Positions 1-6,974 of a stretch of 28,535 nt of DNA are shown here, one piece after another. The notes below the pieces were generated by a model. That model had not been told where the DNA came from and ran no database searches. It saw nothing but the letters and a program-made list of their open reading frames with translations. Origin of the DNA: Ruminococcus flavefaciens. Its GTDB lineage: Bacteria > Bacillota > Clostridia > Oscillospirales > Ruminococcaceae. Every line of letters begins with the position of its first letter. Position 1 is the first letter of the stretch. The stretch is taken from positions 1 to 28,535 of the forward strand of contig SFMO01000160.1 in NCBI GenBank assembly GCA_004554385.1. The letters are read 5' to 3'. The position numbers and the translations under genes are program-made.

Positions 1-1
1 G

Positions 2-52
2 AAACTCGATGGAATGTCACCTGTTGAATACCGTCTTGCCAAAGCTGCATAA
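2..52 (+). pseudogene. C-terminal end of an IS3-family transposase (partial at window edge)
   Basis: The frame starting at base 2 reads KLDGMSPVEYRLAKAA and then a stop. The GMSPVEYR block is the conserved C-terminus of IS3-family (IS3/IS150 group) OrfB integrases, which carry the DDE catalytic core upstream of it. Only the last 16 codons are inside the window, so it cannot be judged whether the element is intact. The stop is followed about 60 bp later by an IS3-type terminal inverted repeat, which supports the identification. Confidence 0.8.
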
Positions 53-57
53 AGCAA

Positions 58-91
58 CAAAGCGACCAAGCTTTGTCGCTTTGTCGCTTTG
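58..91 (+). repeat. Imperfect palindrome plus 8-bp tandem repeat inside the IS end
   Basis: Bases 58-83 form an imperfect palindrome (CAAAGCGAC...GTCGCTTTG around AAGCTT), and the unit GTCGCTTT occurs twice in tandem at 75-82 and 83-90. It lies between the transposase stop and the inverted repeat, so it is part of the element. It may act as a transcription stop or a transposase-proximal structure; the function is not shown. Confidence 0.5.
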
Positions 92-113
92 CATAAATTT
101 TCTTTTAAATCTT

Positions 114-138
114 TGTCTAACTTTTTGGGGTCAGTTCA
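114..138 (+). mobile_element. Right terminal inverted repeat of the IS3-family element
   Basis: The 25 bases ending TTGGGGTCAGTTCA match the usual outer end of IS3/IS150-group elements, which terminate in CA-3' (left end TGAACTGACCCC). It lies 62 bp after the transposase stop, as expected. The element therefore ends at about base 138, only 23 bp from the stop codon of the convergent oxidoreductase gene. The left end and the target duplication are outside or not identifiable. Confidence 0.75.
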
Positions 139-161
139 ATGCTTCCGGGCATTTTTTTTAT

Positions 162-1142
162 TTATTCATTTGGAAACTTCATTCCCCATTGCTTTCGGCA
201 TTCGTCCATAAGCTTCATAACTTCGATGGTGTCACTGTGCGGCACGAGAGGACTTTCAAGAAGCCCTTCCTCAAGACAGCGGTGGACCTCGTCGACTTCG
301 TATTCATAGCCGTTTATCTCGTCCTTGAATACAAAGCGTTCAACTTCGTTTCCGCGGCGGTCATAGAGTATGCCCTCGTCGGTGCAGTGGAACCAGTTTC
401 CGAGAGTGATGAAGCCCTTGTTTCCCGAGATAATGGCATTGTTGCGGAGCTGTATCTCAAAACCGTTGTCTGCGGATACGAATGCACCGCTGTTGTATCT
501 GAGCATGATGGAGTTGCTCATGTCAATTCCGTCCATCATGTGTGCGTTGCTTATTATCTCGTCGGGCATACCAAGAAGGTCATGGGCGAGAGTAAGTGGA
601 TAGATACCGAGGTCAAGGAGACAGCCGCCGCCGCAGTCCGCACGGAACAGGCGGTCGTTTTCGTTATATGGGATAAAGTTGCTGAAATCAGCCTTGATGT
701 ATTCTATACTGCCGATAAGCCCTGAAGCTATCCATTCCTTCATTTTGCGGTAAACGGGACGGCACTTCATCCACATAGCCTCCATGAAGAAAACGCCCTT
801 TTCCTTTGCAAGAGCAAGGAGCTCCTCAGTCTGTGTTGTGTTGAGTGTGAGTGATTTTTCGCAGAGAACATTCTTGCCGTTTTCGATACAGAGCTTGGCG
901 TCTGCGAAGTGTGAAGCCATAGGGGTAGCAATGTAGACAATTTCTGCATTGCAGTTTTCAGCGAAGTCGGCATAGCTTCCGTAGTAATTTTCAAAGCCGA
1001 ACTCATCGGCGAATGCCTTTGCCTTTTCTGATGTTCTTGAAGCAACGCCGCAGAGCTCTGCCCTTTCGCAGTGTTTAAGTGCAGTAGCGAATGTGTGAGC
1101 TATCTTGCCTGTGCCGATGATTCCCCATTTGAATTTTTCCAT
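162..1142 (-). CDS. Gfo/Idh/MocA-family NAD(P)-dependent oxidoreductase
   Basis: A 326-residue cytoplasmic dehydrogenase of the Gfo/Idh/MocA superfamily, members of which oxidise or reduce sugars, inositols and related diols with NAD(P). The N-terminus WGIIGTGKIA (residues 6-15) is the Rossmann nucleotide-binding loop. CEKSLTLN near residue 94 corresponds to the EKP motif, with Ser in place of Pro. The C-terminal half carries the DLGIYPL segment of the alpha/beta substrate domain. Overall it resembles the dihydrodiol dehydrogenase-like branch; the substrate cannot be told. The start has an AAGGAG site 8 bases upstream. It lies 21 bp after the LURP-one-like gene and is probably co-transcribed with it. 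An IS end sits 23 bp beyond its stop, and no T-rich terminator is visible on this strand there. Confidence 0.85.
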   Translation of the reverse strand: MEKFKWGIIGTGKIAHTFATALKHCERAELCGVASRTSEKAKAFADEFGFENYYGSYADFAENCNAEIVYIATPMASHFADAKLCIENGKNVLCEKSLTLNTTQTEELLALAKEKGVFFMEAMWMKCRPVYRKMKEWIASGLIGSIEYIKADFSNFIPYNENDRLFRADCGGGCLLDLGIYPLTLAHDLLGMPDEIISNAHMMDGIDMSNSIMLRYNSGAFVSADNGFEIQLRNNAIISGNKGFITLGNWFHCTDEGILYDRRGNEVERFVFKDEINGYEYEVDEVHRCLEEGLLESPLVPHSDTIEVMKLMDECRKQWGMKFPNE

Positions 1143-1163
1143 GATAATGCTCCTTTCAGATAT

Positions 1164-1637
1164 TTAGTTTTGTGAGTTGTCGATAACGCAGTCAATGGCA
1201 ATTATTACAGCAAGAGCCATGATTGTATCCTGTTCGTGTGCTATGTCTATCTCAAAGCTGTCGCCCCATGTCATCCAGCGCTTGTGTATTGAAGCGATAT
1301 ACTGTCCGCCGCAGGTTATCCTGTAGTCATGGGCAAAGATGTCTCCGTCGATCTTCCAGCTAAGCCCTTCAATACGGTAATTCTGCTTGAACAGCGTGAA
1401 CTCCTTGACGATGTCGGCGATATACTGACCGTTGATATACACAGAGAAGCGCGGCATCAGGTGCAGGAGCTTCTGCTGTACGAATCCCACCTCGAAGTTA
1501 TTTGCATCATATATATGCATTTTCCTTCCGAGGGACAGAAACTCGCCCTGAGCGGTAAATACGATATTTCCAAGCTCGTCAAAAATATCTGAGCGCTGTG
1601 TAAGTGAAAATACCTTCTGTCTGAAATAAAGTCTCAT
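1164..1637 (-). CDS. LURP-one-related (tubby-like beta-barrel) family protein
   Basis: A 157-residue protein matching the LURP-one-related/YxjI family (DUF567), a tubby-like 12-strand barrel. Visible family features are the opening YFRQKVFSLTQRSDIFDE, the repeated short strands in which a G-x-F or N-G-Q-Y-I turn recurs, and the end with an aliphatic helix (MALAVIIAIDCVID). The biochemical role of bacterial members is unknown; plant relatives are linked to defence and tubby domains bind phosphoinositides. A GGAGG site precedes the ATG. It stands 44 bp after the SpoU-type methyltransferase gene and 21 bp before the oxidoreductase, so the three genes probably form one leftward unit. No signal peptide or zinc motif is seen. 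Confidence 0.8.
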   Translation of the reverse strand: MRLYFRQKVFSLTQRSDIFDELGNIVFTAQGEFLSLGRKMHIYDANNFEVGFVQQKLLHLMPRFSVYINGQYIADIVKEFTLFKQNYRIEGLSWKIDGDIFAHDYRITCGGQYIASIHKRWMTWGDSFEIDIAHEQDTIMALAVIIAIDCVIDNSQN

Positions 1638-1681
1638 ATTAAATCCTCCATATCATTATATACCCATTCGCTTCTGACAGC

Positions 1682-2494
1682 TCAGGGTCTGCCCAGCTGC
1701 CAGAAGGCAACTGCGCTTGCAGCTGCGACATTCAGCGAATCCACACCATGAGTCATAGGTATCTTCACTGTATAGTCACATGCGGCAATAGTTTTTTCTG
1801 CCATGCCCTCTCCCTCGGTACCGAGGACAACTGCCAGCTTTTCGATGCTTTTTATCTCGGGAGCTTCAATGCTCACTGAGTTGTCGCTGAGAGCCATAGC
1901 AGCCGTGACGAACCCCATATCACGAAGCTGCTGCGGATAGCTGATATTGTCGGAAAGATAGGTCCATGGTATCTGGAATACCGTACCCATGCTAACTCGT
2001 GAGGAGCGGCGGTACAGTGGATCGCTGCAGGCAGGCGTCAGCAGTACAGCGTCCATATTAAGGGCAGCTGCGGAGCGGAAAATAGCACCGATATTAGTGG
2101 GATTTACCACATTTTCAAGAACTGCCGCACGTCTTGCGCTTCTGCATATTTCCTCTGCAGACTTCAGCGGACTTCGCCGAAAGGCACAGAGAGCTCCGCG
2201 TATAAGCTTGAAGCCTGTAACTGCGGTTATCTTATCGTAGTCTGCGGTGTAAACAGGTACATTTCCGCAGCGCGGAAGAATATCCTTCATCTGTCCGACA
2301 ATGTCCCTGTGCTCCATGAGGAGAGCATATGGCTCATAGCCTGCGTTCAGAGCGCGTTCTATGACTTTGGGACTTTCCGCAATGAACAGTCCCTCCGCAG
2401 GCTCGAAATAGTGGAGCAGCTGCGGTTCGGACAGCAGCGCGAAGATCTGCAGTACGTCGGTGCTGTTATTGTTTATTTCGATTATGTTTGACAT
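1682..2494 (-). CDS. SpoU/TrmH-family RNA 2'-O-ribose methyltransferase
   Basis: A 270-residue SAM-dependent methyltransferase of the SPOUT class that modifies a ribose 2'-OH in rRNA or tRNA. The three family motifs are present: NPTNIGAIFRSA at 131-142, VVLGTEGEGM at 222-231 and IPMTHGVDSLNVAAASAV at 245-262, the last forming the trefoil-knot SAM site. The N-terminal 100 residues form the substrate-binding domain seen in TrmH-like enzymes. The reading frame stays open upstream to 2725, but that stretch consists of hairpins of the leader. The start at 2494 is chosen because MSNIIEIN begins there behind an AAAGG site and gives the usual family length. The target nucleotide is unknown. It is transcribed from the promoter at 2773-2801 through the structured leader. 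Confidence 0.85.
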   Translation of the reverse strand: MSNIIEINNNSTDVLQIFALLSEPQLLHYFEPAEGLFIAESPKVIERALNAGYEPYALLMEHRDIVGQMKDILPRCGNVPVYTADYDKITAVTGFKLIRGALCAFRRSPLKSAEEICRSARRAAVLENVVNPTNIGAIFRSAAALNMDAVLLTPACSDPLYRRSSRVSMGTVFQIPWTYLSDNISYPQQLRDMGFVTAAMALSDNSVSIEAPEIKSIEKLAVVLGTEGEGMAEKTIAACDYTVKIPMTHGVDSLNVAAASAVAFWQLGRP

Positions 2495-2534
2495 ATTATG
2501 CCTTTCTTTTAATAACTTGATGAACCCATGAAAG

Positions 2535-2768
2535 AGATTCCAAAGGGACTGTGTTCCTTTGGTCAGGTCAAGGGCTGACAGCCCTTGCAGGGTTCGGGGC
2601 AGCGCCCCGAGATACGAAGGCGCCTCGCAAGGGGTGAATTTAAAAACAGTCCGGTGGACTGTTTTTAAAGAGGGTGACTCCCTACAGTGTAGGGAGATGT
2701 CTGAAGGACAGAGGGTGCCGGACACGATTAGTGTCGCCTTGTAAGAGAAGGCGTCCCCTACTAATTAC
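2535..2768 (-). repeat. Multi-hairpin leader/intergenic element upstream of the SpoU methyltransferase
   Basis: About 230 bp hold eight short perfect or near-perfect hairpins in a row. Their stems (plus coordinates) are 2540-2546/2556-2562, 2570-2576/2580-2586, 2594-2600/2604-2610, 2639-2652/2656-2669, 2678-2685/2689-2696, 2721-2725/2731-2735 and 2735-2740/2748-2753, with a further GC-rich inversion near 2614-2626. The 14-bp stem at 2639-2669 is flanked by A and T runs on both strands and looks like an intrinsic terminator or attenuator. The base composition is GC-rich compared with the flanks. A sigma-A promoter lies at its right edge and fires through it, so it forms most of the mRNA leader. 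The density of inverted repeats suggests a mobile, MITE-like intergenic repeat or a structured RNA. Neither is proven. Confidence 0.6.
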
Positions 2769-2772
2769 TATA

Positions 2773-2801
2773 ATTATATCAGTTTCCCCTGATTTCGTCA
2801 A
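2773..2801 (-). promoter_or_regulatory. Sigma-A promoter for the SpoU methyltransferase leader
   Basis: On the minus strand TTGACG (2796-2801) and TATAAT (2773-2778) are separated by 17 bp. Predicted initiation is near 2766, at the edge of the hairpin-rich leader, giving an untranslated leader of about 270 nt. Confidence 0.75.
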
Positions 2802-2835
2802 TATCGGCAGTCATAATTCTTTTTATCTTTTCCTA

Positions 2836-2864
2836 TGGCTTTTTTTATAAGTTCATGGTATAAT
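2836..2864 (+). promoter_or_regulatory. Probable promoter of ligA
   Basis: A perfect TATAAT at 2859-2864 lies 31 bp before the ligA start. The matching -35 box (TGGCTT, 17-bp spacer) is poor. It is divergent from the promoter of the methyltransferase leader; the two -10 boxes are about 80 bp apart. Confidence 0.5.
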
Positions 2865-2894
2865 ATTATTATACTTTTTTAAGGAGAGCTTACT

Positions 2895-4850
2895 ATGGCT
2901 AATAATGATATAAACAGAATGAAGGAGCTGAATGAGCTTCTTGCAAAGGCCGCTGACGCATATTACAACACAGGTGTTGAGGTAATGTCCGATAAACAGT
3001 ACGATCAGCTCTACGATGAGCTTGAGGCTCTTGAGAAAAAAACGGGAGTCATTCTCAGCGGAAGCCGTACCCAGCAAGTAGGCTATGAGGTATCGTCGGG
3101 ACTTCAGAAGATAAGGCACACTACGAAAATGCTCTCTCTTGACAAGACAAAGAGTGTTGAGGAGCTTAAAAGCTGGCTTGGAGAGCACAAGGGCTTTCTC
3201 AGCTGGAAGCTTGACGGACTCACCCTTGTACTGACCTACAGCGGCGGAGAGCTTGAACAGGCTGTTACACGCGGGAACGGTGAGATAGGGGAGGATATAA
3301 CCCAGAATGCACGTCATATCAAAGGAATACCTGCACGTATACCATTTACGGGAAGACTTGTAGTCCGCGGCGAATCACTGATGAAGTACAAGGACTTCGA
3401 GCGTGTCAACGCAGAGATAGACGACGGCTCAAAGTACAAGAATCCTCGAAATCTCTGCGTCGGAACTGTCCGCAACCTCGACTCCCGTGTTACTGCCGAG
3501 AGAAACATCAACTTCTTTGCCTTTAATCTCGTTTCCGCAGAGGGCTATGATGAGAACTCATTCTCACGACGTCTTGACTGGCTTGAGGAGCAGGGCTTTC
3601 AGCGGGTTTACGGAGTTGAAGTGACAGCGGACACTGTTGAGAGTTCGGTAGCTGATTTTGAAAGGGCTATTGTTGAAAATGAGTTCCCTTCGGACGGACT
3701 GGTACTCATGTACGACGATGTGGCATACGGTCTCAGCCTTGGTGAGACCTCCCATGCTCCGAGAAACGGTATCGCCTTCAAATGGCGTGACGAGACCGCC
3801 GATACAACTCTCCGTGAGGTGGAGTGGTCTGCAAGCCGCACGGGACTGCTTAATCCTGTTGCCATATTCGATTCTGTAGAGCTTGAGGGTACAACTGTTT
3901 CCCGTGCTTCTGTGCATAATCTCAGTATCGTGAAGCAGCTTCGCCTCGGCATAGGTGATACCCTGACCATATTCAAGGCGAACATGATAATACCACAGGT
4001 GCTTGAAAACAAGACAGCCTCGGGAAATCTGGAGATACCTAAAGTCTGTCCTGTATGCGGAGAGCACACAGAGATCCGCACATCGGATGATGACGTTGAG
4101 ACTCTCGTTTGCCCCAATAAGGAATGCGCAGCAAAGAATATCGGCAAATTCGAGCATTTCGTACAGCGTGATGCCATGAACATTGTCGGAATGTCAACTG
4201 CCACCATCGAGACTCTTGTTTCTGAGGGATTTATCACTCAGTTCTGTGATTTTTACCACCTTGATGACCACAAGTTCAAGATAGTAGTTCTGGAGGGCTT
4301 CGGAGAAAAGTCCTATCAGAAGCTTGCCGACGCTGTTGAAGCTTCACGAAATACTGAGCTCAGCCGTGTGCTGTACTCACTGGGGATACCAAATATCGGC
4401 AGACAGGCTTCAAGGCTTATCTGTGCTCAGTACCCCACAGCCGAGGAGCTTGAAAAGCTTACAGTTTCAGAGCTGACAGCAATTGACGGCATAGGCGAGG
4501 TCCTTGCCAATGACTATGTGAAGTTCTTTTCTGACGAGAAGAACCTCAATGAATACCATGCCCTTCTGGAGGAACTGCATATCGAGGAGGCTGCCGCAGT
4601 GAACAGCGAGTCCGCGATAGCAGGCAAGACCTTTGTTATCACAGGTTCTGTGCATATCTGGAAGAACCGAAATGAGCTGAAGGCGTTCATCGAGCAGAAC
4701 GGCGGAAAGGCAACAAATTCAGTTACTTCAAAGACGGACTACCTTATCAACAACGACAATACATCCAACTCCACAAAGAATAAGACCGCAAAGGAGCTCG
4801 GTGTACCTATAATCACCGAGGAAGAATTTCAGAAAATGGCAGGAAATTGA
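2895..4850 (+). CDS. ligA: NAD+-dependent DNA ligase LigA
   Basis: A 651-residue NAD+-dependent ligase that seals nicks in replication and repair. In order: the Ia NAD-binding domain (1-70, with YYNTGVEVMSDKQYDQLYDEL), the adenylation domain with catalytic Lys105 in KLDG, the OB fold, a four-cysteine zinc site (Cys385, Cys388, Cys406, Cys411), helix-hairpin-helix repeats (SRVLYSLGIPNIGRQ and following) and a C-terminal BRCT domain from about residue 572. AAGGAG stands 8 bases before the ATG. The length is slightly below the usual 665-675. Several motifs differ from the commonest LigA form: LCVGTVRNLD in place of the AAAGSLRQLD type, and SDGLVLMYDD in place of IDGVVIKVDD. It therefore belongs to a divergent clostridial branch, but all catalytic parts seen are intact. 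It may be translationally linked to the small frame after it. Confidence 0.95.
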   Translation: MANNDINRMKELNELLAKAADAYYNTGVEVMSDKQYDQLYDELEALEKKTGVILSGSRTQQVGYEVSSGLQKIRHTTKMLSLDKTKSVEELKSWLGEHKGFLSWKLDGLTLVLTYSGGELEQAVTRGNGEIGEDITQNARHIKGIPARIPFTGRLVVRGESLMKYKDFERVNAEIDDGSKYKNPRNLCVGTVRNLDSRVTAERNINFFAFNLVSAEGYDENSFSRRLDWLEEQGFQRVYGVEVTADTVESSVADFERAIVENEFPSDGLVLMYDDVAYGLSLGETSHAPRNGIAFKWRDETADTTLREVEWSASRTGLLNPVAIFDSVELEGTTVSRASVHNLSIVKQLRLGIGDTLTIFKANMIIPQVLENKTASGNLEIPKVCPVCGEHTEIRTSDDDVETLVCPNKECAAKNIGKFEHFVQRDAMNIVGMSTATIETLVSEGFITQFCDFYHLDDHKFKIVVLEGFGEKSYQKLADAVEASRNTELSRVLYSLGIPNIGRQASRLICAQYPTAEELEKLTVSELTAIDGIGEVLANDYVKFFSDEKNLNEYHALLEELHIEEAAAVNSESAIAGKTFVITGSVHIWKNRNELKAFIEQNGGKATNSVTSKTDYLINNDNTSNSTKNKTAKELGVPIITEEEFQKMAGN

Positions 4851-4856
4851 AAATGC

Positions 4857-5027
4857 ATGGGCGCTTTATACGGTATACCTATAACAGGATCACTTGAATT
4901 TGATCCCACCGGATATAAAGTTCATGATAATGATGAAAAAGCCAGACAGCTTATAGAAGAAAATCGCGATGAGATAGAAGAACTTATGAAAGCCGCACAG
5001 GACAAGTGGGGCGAATATCTGAAATAA
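4857..5027 (+). CDS. Small hypothetical protein (56 aa) downstream of ligA
   Basis: A short frame begins 6 bases after the ligA stop and ends just before the terminator. It encodes MGALYGIPITGSLEFDPTG, then a charged C-terminal helix rich in Glu and Lys (residues 27-56, ending WGEYLK). The composition is protein-like and codon use matches the neighbours (GAA, CTT, ATA, AAG). Its placement between ligA and the terminator supports co-transcription. The ribosome site is weak (AGGAAA about 11 bases upstream), so coupling to ligA termination would be needed. No known family is recognised. It could also be the remnant of a longer gene. Confidence 0.55.
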   Translation: MGALYGIPITGSLEFDPTGYKVHDNDEKARQLIEENRDEIEELMKAAQDKWGEYLK

Positions 5028-5030
5028 GAA

Positions 5031-5066
5031 AAGCGGACAGGTCATCCTGTCCGCTTCTGTTTTATT
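5031..5066. terminator. Bidirectional intrinsic terminator between ligA and the GGDEF gene
   Basis: An 11-bp perfect stem, AAGCGGACAGG (5031-5041) with CCTGTCCGCTT (5046-5056), has a 4-base loop and is followed by CTGTTTTATT on the plus strand and TTCTTATTTC on the minus strand. It ends both the ligA transcript and the convergent diguanylate cyclase transcript. Confidence 0.9.
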
Positions 5067-6132
5067 CTGCAAGTTTTAAAGCCTTTATGTGAGCCTTGTC
5101 CTCGTACATTATAGCGTCCACCTCACGGAAGACGTTGTCGAAGTTCATGCCCTTCTTGAACTCTCCGAAGCCCACGGCGATACTGTAGCCTTTTTTTGCT
5201 ACAGCGTCCTTGAATTTATTGGTTACAAGCTCAACGTCAGTGTAGCTCGCTCCCGGATAGAGTATCTCGAACTCGTCTCCGCCCATTCTGTAGAACCTGC
5301 ACTTCATGGGAAGGACTTCGAAGGCACTCTCTGAAACCGCGAGTATAGCCTTGTCACCGGCGTCGTGACCGTCGGTATCGTTTATCTTTTTCAGGCCGTT
5401 GAGGTCTATGGCTATAACGAACATCTGGTGTTTTTTCATGTTCTCCACGTCCTTGTAGAAAGAGTGACGGTTGAATGCACCCGTAAGAGCGTCACGGGTA
5501 AGAGTTTCAGTGGTGAAGAACATATAGTAAAATATGCATGAGAGCACTGCAATGCCGCTTATCATGAACCTGAAATGGAATACCACATTCATTACGGTGG
5601 CTAATATAGCAAACAATGACAGCAGGAATATGAAATAGCTTTCAGTCTTGAAGCCAAGTCTGAACTTGTTCATGGAAGCTGTAAGAAGGAGCATTACATA
5701 GATAAAGCTGAGTATATACGGTATAGTACCGAGGCTCCCCAGTTTTCTTACTCCCATTTCATCAAAAGTGAATATGCATCCGTTGAATATGCTTATAAAG
5801 CACAGCAGAGCATTGAATACTGCAAGACTTAGCACTGCGATGCGGACCTTACGTTTTATTACGTTAGTGACGAAAATGAACGGAAGCATTATTGGACCGC
5901 TTATAGAGTAGCTTATGGCTGAGAACAGCTTCATAAGCATGATATGTCTTCCTGTTCCCGTATACATATAAACCACAATGTTGCAGAGTATCATCACCAG
6001 AGAGATAAGCACTCCAATCAGGAAAGCAAGCTTTCTCTTGAATATGAGTGATGAATTGTAAAACAGGAAGATAAGCAGCGTAATACCAGCAACTACTATA
6101 AGATAGCTCATCTGAATGATCTCTTTGATCAT
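5062..6132 (-). CDS. Membrane-bound diguanylate cyclase (GGDEF) with N-terminal multi-TM domain
   Basis: A 356-residue membrane protein that is predicted to make cyclic di-GMP from two GTP. Residues 1 to about 210 are hydrophobic, with six or seven membrane segments separated by short loops, and no extracellular sensor domain. The GGDEF domain follows from TRDALTGAFNRHSF, with IDLNGLKKINDTDGHDAGD and an intact GGDEF signature at 284-288. No RxxD product-inhibition site is seen at the usual place before the signature. The ATG at 6132 is preferred over upstream GTG codons because GGAG lies 10 bases before it, and only 1 to 4 bases before the GTGs. It has its own promoter and ends at a shared terminator, so it is a single-gene unit. 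The membrane domain's signal is unknown. Confidence 0.88.
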   Translation of the reverse strand: MIKEIIQMSYLIVVAGITLLIFLFYNSSLIFKRKLAFLIGVLISLVMILCNIVVYMYTGTGRHIMLMKLFSAISYSISGPIMLPFIFVTNVIKRKVRIAVLSLAVFNALLCFISIFNGCIFTFDEMGVRKLGSLGTIPYILSFIYVMLLLTASMNKFRLGFKTESYFIFLLSLFAILATVMNVVFHFRFMISGIAVLSCIFYYMFFTTETLTRDALTGAFNRHSFYKDVENMKKHQMFVIAIDLNGLKKINDTDGHDAGDKAILAVSESAFEVLPMKCRFYRMGGDEFEILYPGASYTDVELVTNKFKDAVAKKGYSIAVGFGEFKKGMNFDNVFREVDAIMYEDKAHIKALKLAE

Positions 6133-6174
6133 AGGCACCACACTCCGAAAATAGATTTGGCTGAAACTAACAAA

Positions 6175-6203
6175 ATTATATCATGTAAATTGGAAAATAG
6201 CAA
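6175..6203 (-). promoter_or_regulatory. Promoter of the membrane GGDEF gene
   Basis: On the minus strand TTGCTA (6198-6203) and TATAAT (6175-6180) have a 17-bp spacer. The -10 box lies 43 bp upstream of the chosen start codon. Confidence 0.65.
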
Positions 6204-6248
6204 GAGATACGGCGAAAAAAGCTCTCGTCTGGCGTGATTTTGACGCGA

Positions 6249-6902
6249 TCACATCTGCTTTTCAAGGATACCCATTGCCCAGTCTGTGTCGATGATGACC
6301 TCGTCATCTGCTGCAAGAGCAACACGGAAGGTCTTCGCGATCTGTGAATAGTTACCGCTGCTGAATTCAGCGCGTCCCCACTGGTCGTCCTCAAGCTTTA
6401 TGGCAAAATTGACAGTGCCGTCCTTTTCCCTGTTGAAGAATATCTGATCCACCTTCTTGTCAGGATCGTTTTTCTGCAGATCTGCGATGAGGAAGAGCTT
6501 CTGGAGCTCGATAACTCTGTCGTCATATTCCATATCGAGGATAAGGAGCTTTTCACGGAAGCTGTTCATATCTGTAACTACACGCTTGCGGCAGCCGGGT
6601 TCAAGTCTGATCTTTTCGTCGTACGGATCGTGGGTAAGTTCCTTCATAAAGGTTATAGCTGCGGCAGGTGCGTCGGGGATATAGTGGATGAGAGTTTTGT
6701 CCTCAGTCTGATGATAGTAGGTGGGATAGAAAACGATGCAGTTGTTGCCGCACTTAGGGCATTTCCACATAAAGATCTCGCCGCTTCTGATAAGGTCCTT
6801 GAGCTCGGGATCGTCTGAAGTGTTGATGCTTTCCCAGACCTTGAAATCGCCTTCGGTCTGGCATTCGGGGCATTTGATCATTTCATTGTGATTTTTTGAC
6901 AT
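6249..6902 (-). CDS. CpXC domain protein
   Basis: A 217-residue cytoplasmic protein with an N-terminal CpXC domain. Two CxxC-type knuckles are visible: CPEC (11-14) and CPKC (48-51), the latter in the family stretch WKCPKCGNNC preceded by ESINTSDDPELKDLIRSGEIF. These should bind zinc. CpXC proteins are common in Firmicutes and Actinobacteria, and their biochemical role is not established. The C-terminal half (about 85-217) is acidic and mixed helix/strand, with no recognised motif. The start has AGAGGAA 6 bases upstream. A promoter is visible between it and the rRNA methyltransferase gene, so it may be expressed alone as well as by read-through of the recJ-rel operon. Confidence 0.85.
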   Translation of the reverse strand: MSKNHNEMIKCPECQTEGDFKVWESINTSDDPELKDLIRSGEIFMWKCPKCGNNCIVFYPTYYHQTEDKTLIHYIPDAPAAAITFMKELTHDPYDEKIRLEPGCRKRVVTDMNSFREKLLILDMEYDDRVIELQKLFLIADLQKNDPDKKVDQIFFNREKDGTVNFAIKLEDDQWGRAEFSSGNYSQIAKTFRVALAADDEVIIDTDWAMGILEKQM

Positions 6903-6933
6903 AGTAATTCCTCTTTTCTATCATTTTAGTTCA

Positions 6934-6961
6934 TGTATAAAGCTTATACGCTGATTTTCAA
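6934..6961 (-). promoter_or_regulatory. Probable promoter of the CpXC gene
   Basis: On the minus strand TTGAAA (6956-6961) and TATACA (6934-6939) are 16 bp apart in the 72-bp gap after the rRNA methyltransferase gene. No intrinsic terminator is seen in this gap. Confidence 0.5.
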
Positions 6962-6974
6962 TTGTATCTGACCT

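Noticed and set aside
138..160. AATGC/GCATT hairpin followed by a T run as a terminator
   Set aside because: The stem is only 5 bp and it lies at the IS boundary on the strand of the transposase; too weak to call.
9..725. 238-codon plus-strand frame opposite the oxidoreductase
   Set aside because: It lies over the IS tail and then antisense to a clear Gfo/Idh/MocA gene, with no motif. The real IS frame is the one starting at base 2.
1655..1685. TATAAT box before the LURP-one-like gene
   Set aside because: No -35 box at 16-18 bp, and initiation there would leave almost no leader before the ribosome site. Read-through from the methyltransferase gene is simpler.
2495..2725. Upstream extension of the SpoU methyltransferase by 77 codons
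   Set aside because: The added stretch consists of hairpin arms, has no family similarity, and lacks a suitable ribosome site. MSNIIEIN at 2494 has one and gives the usual length.
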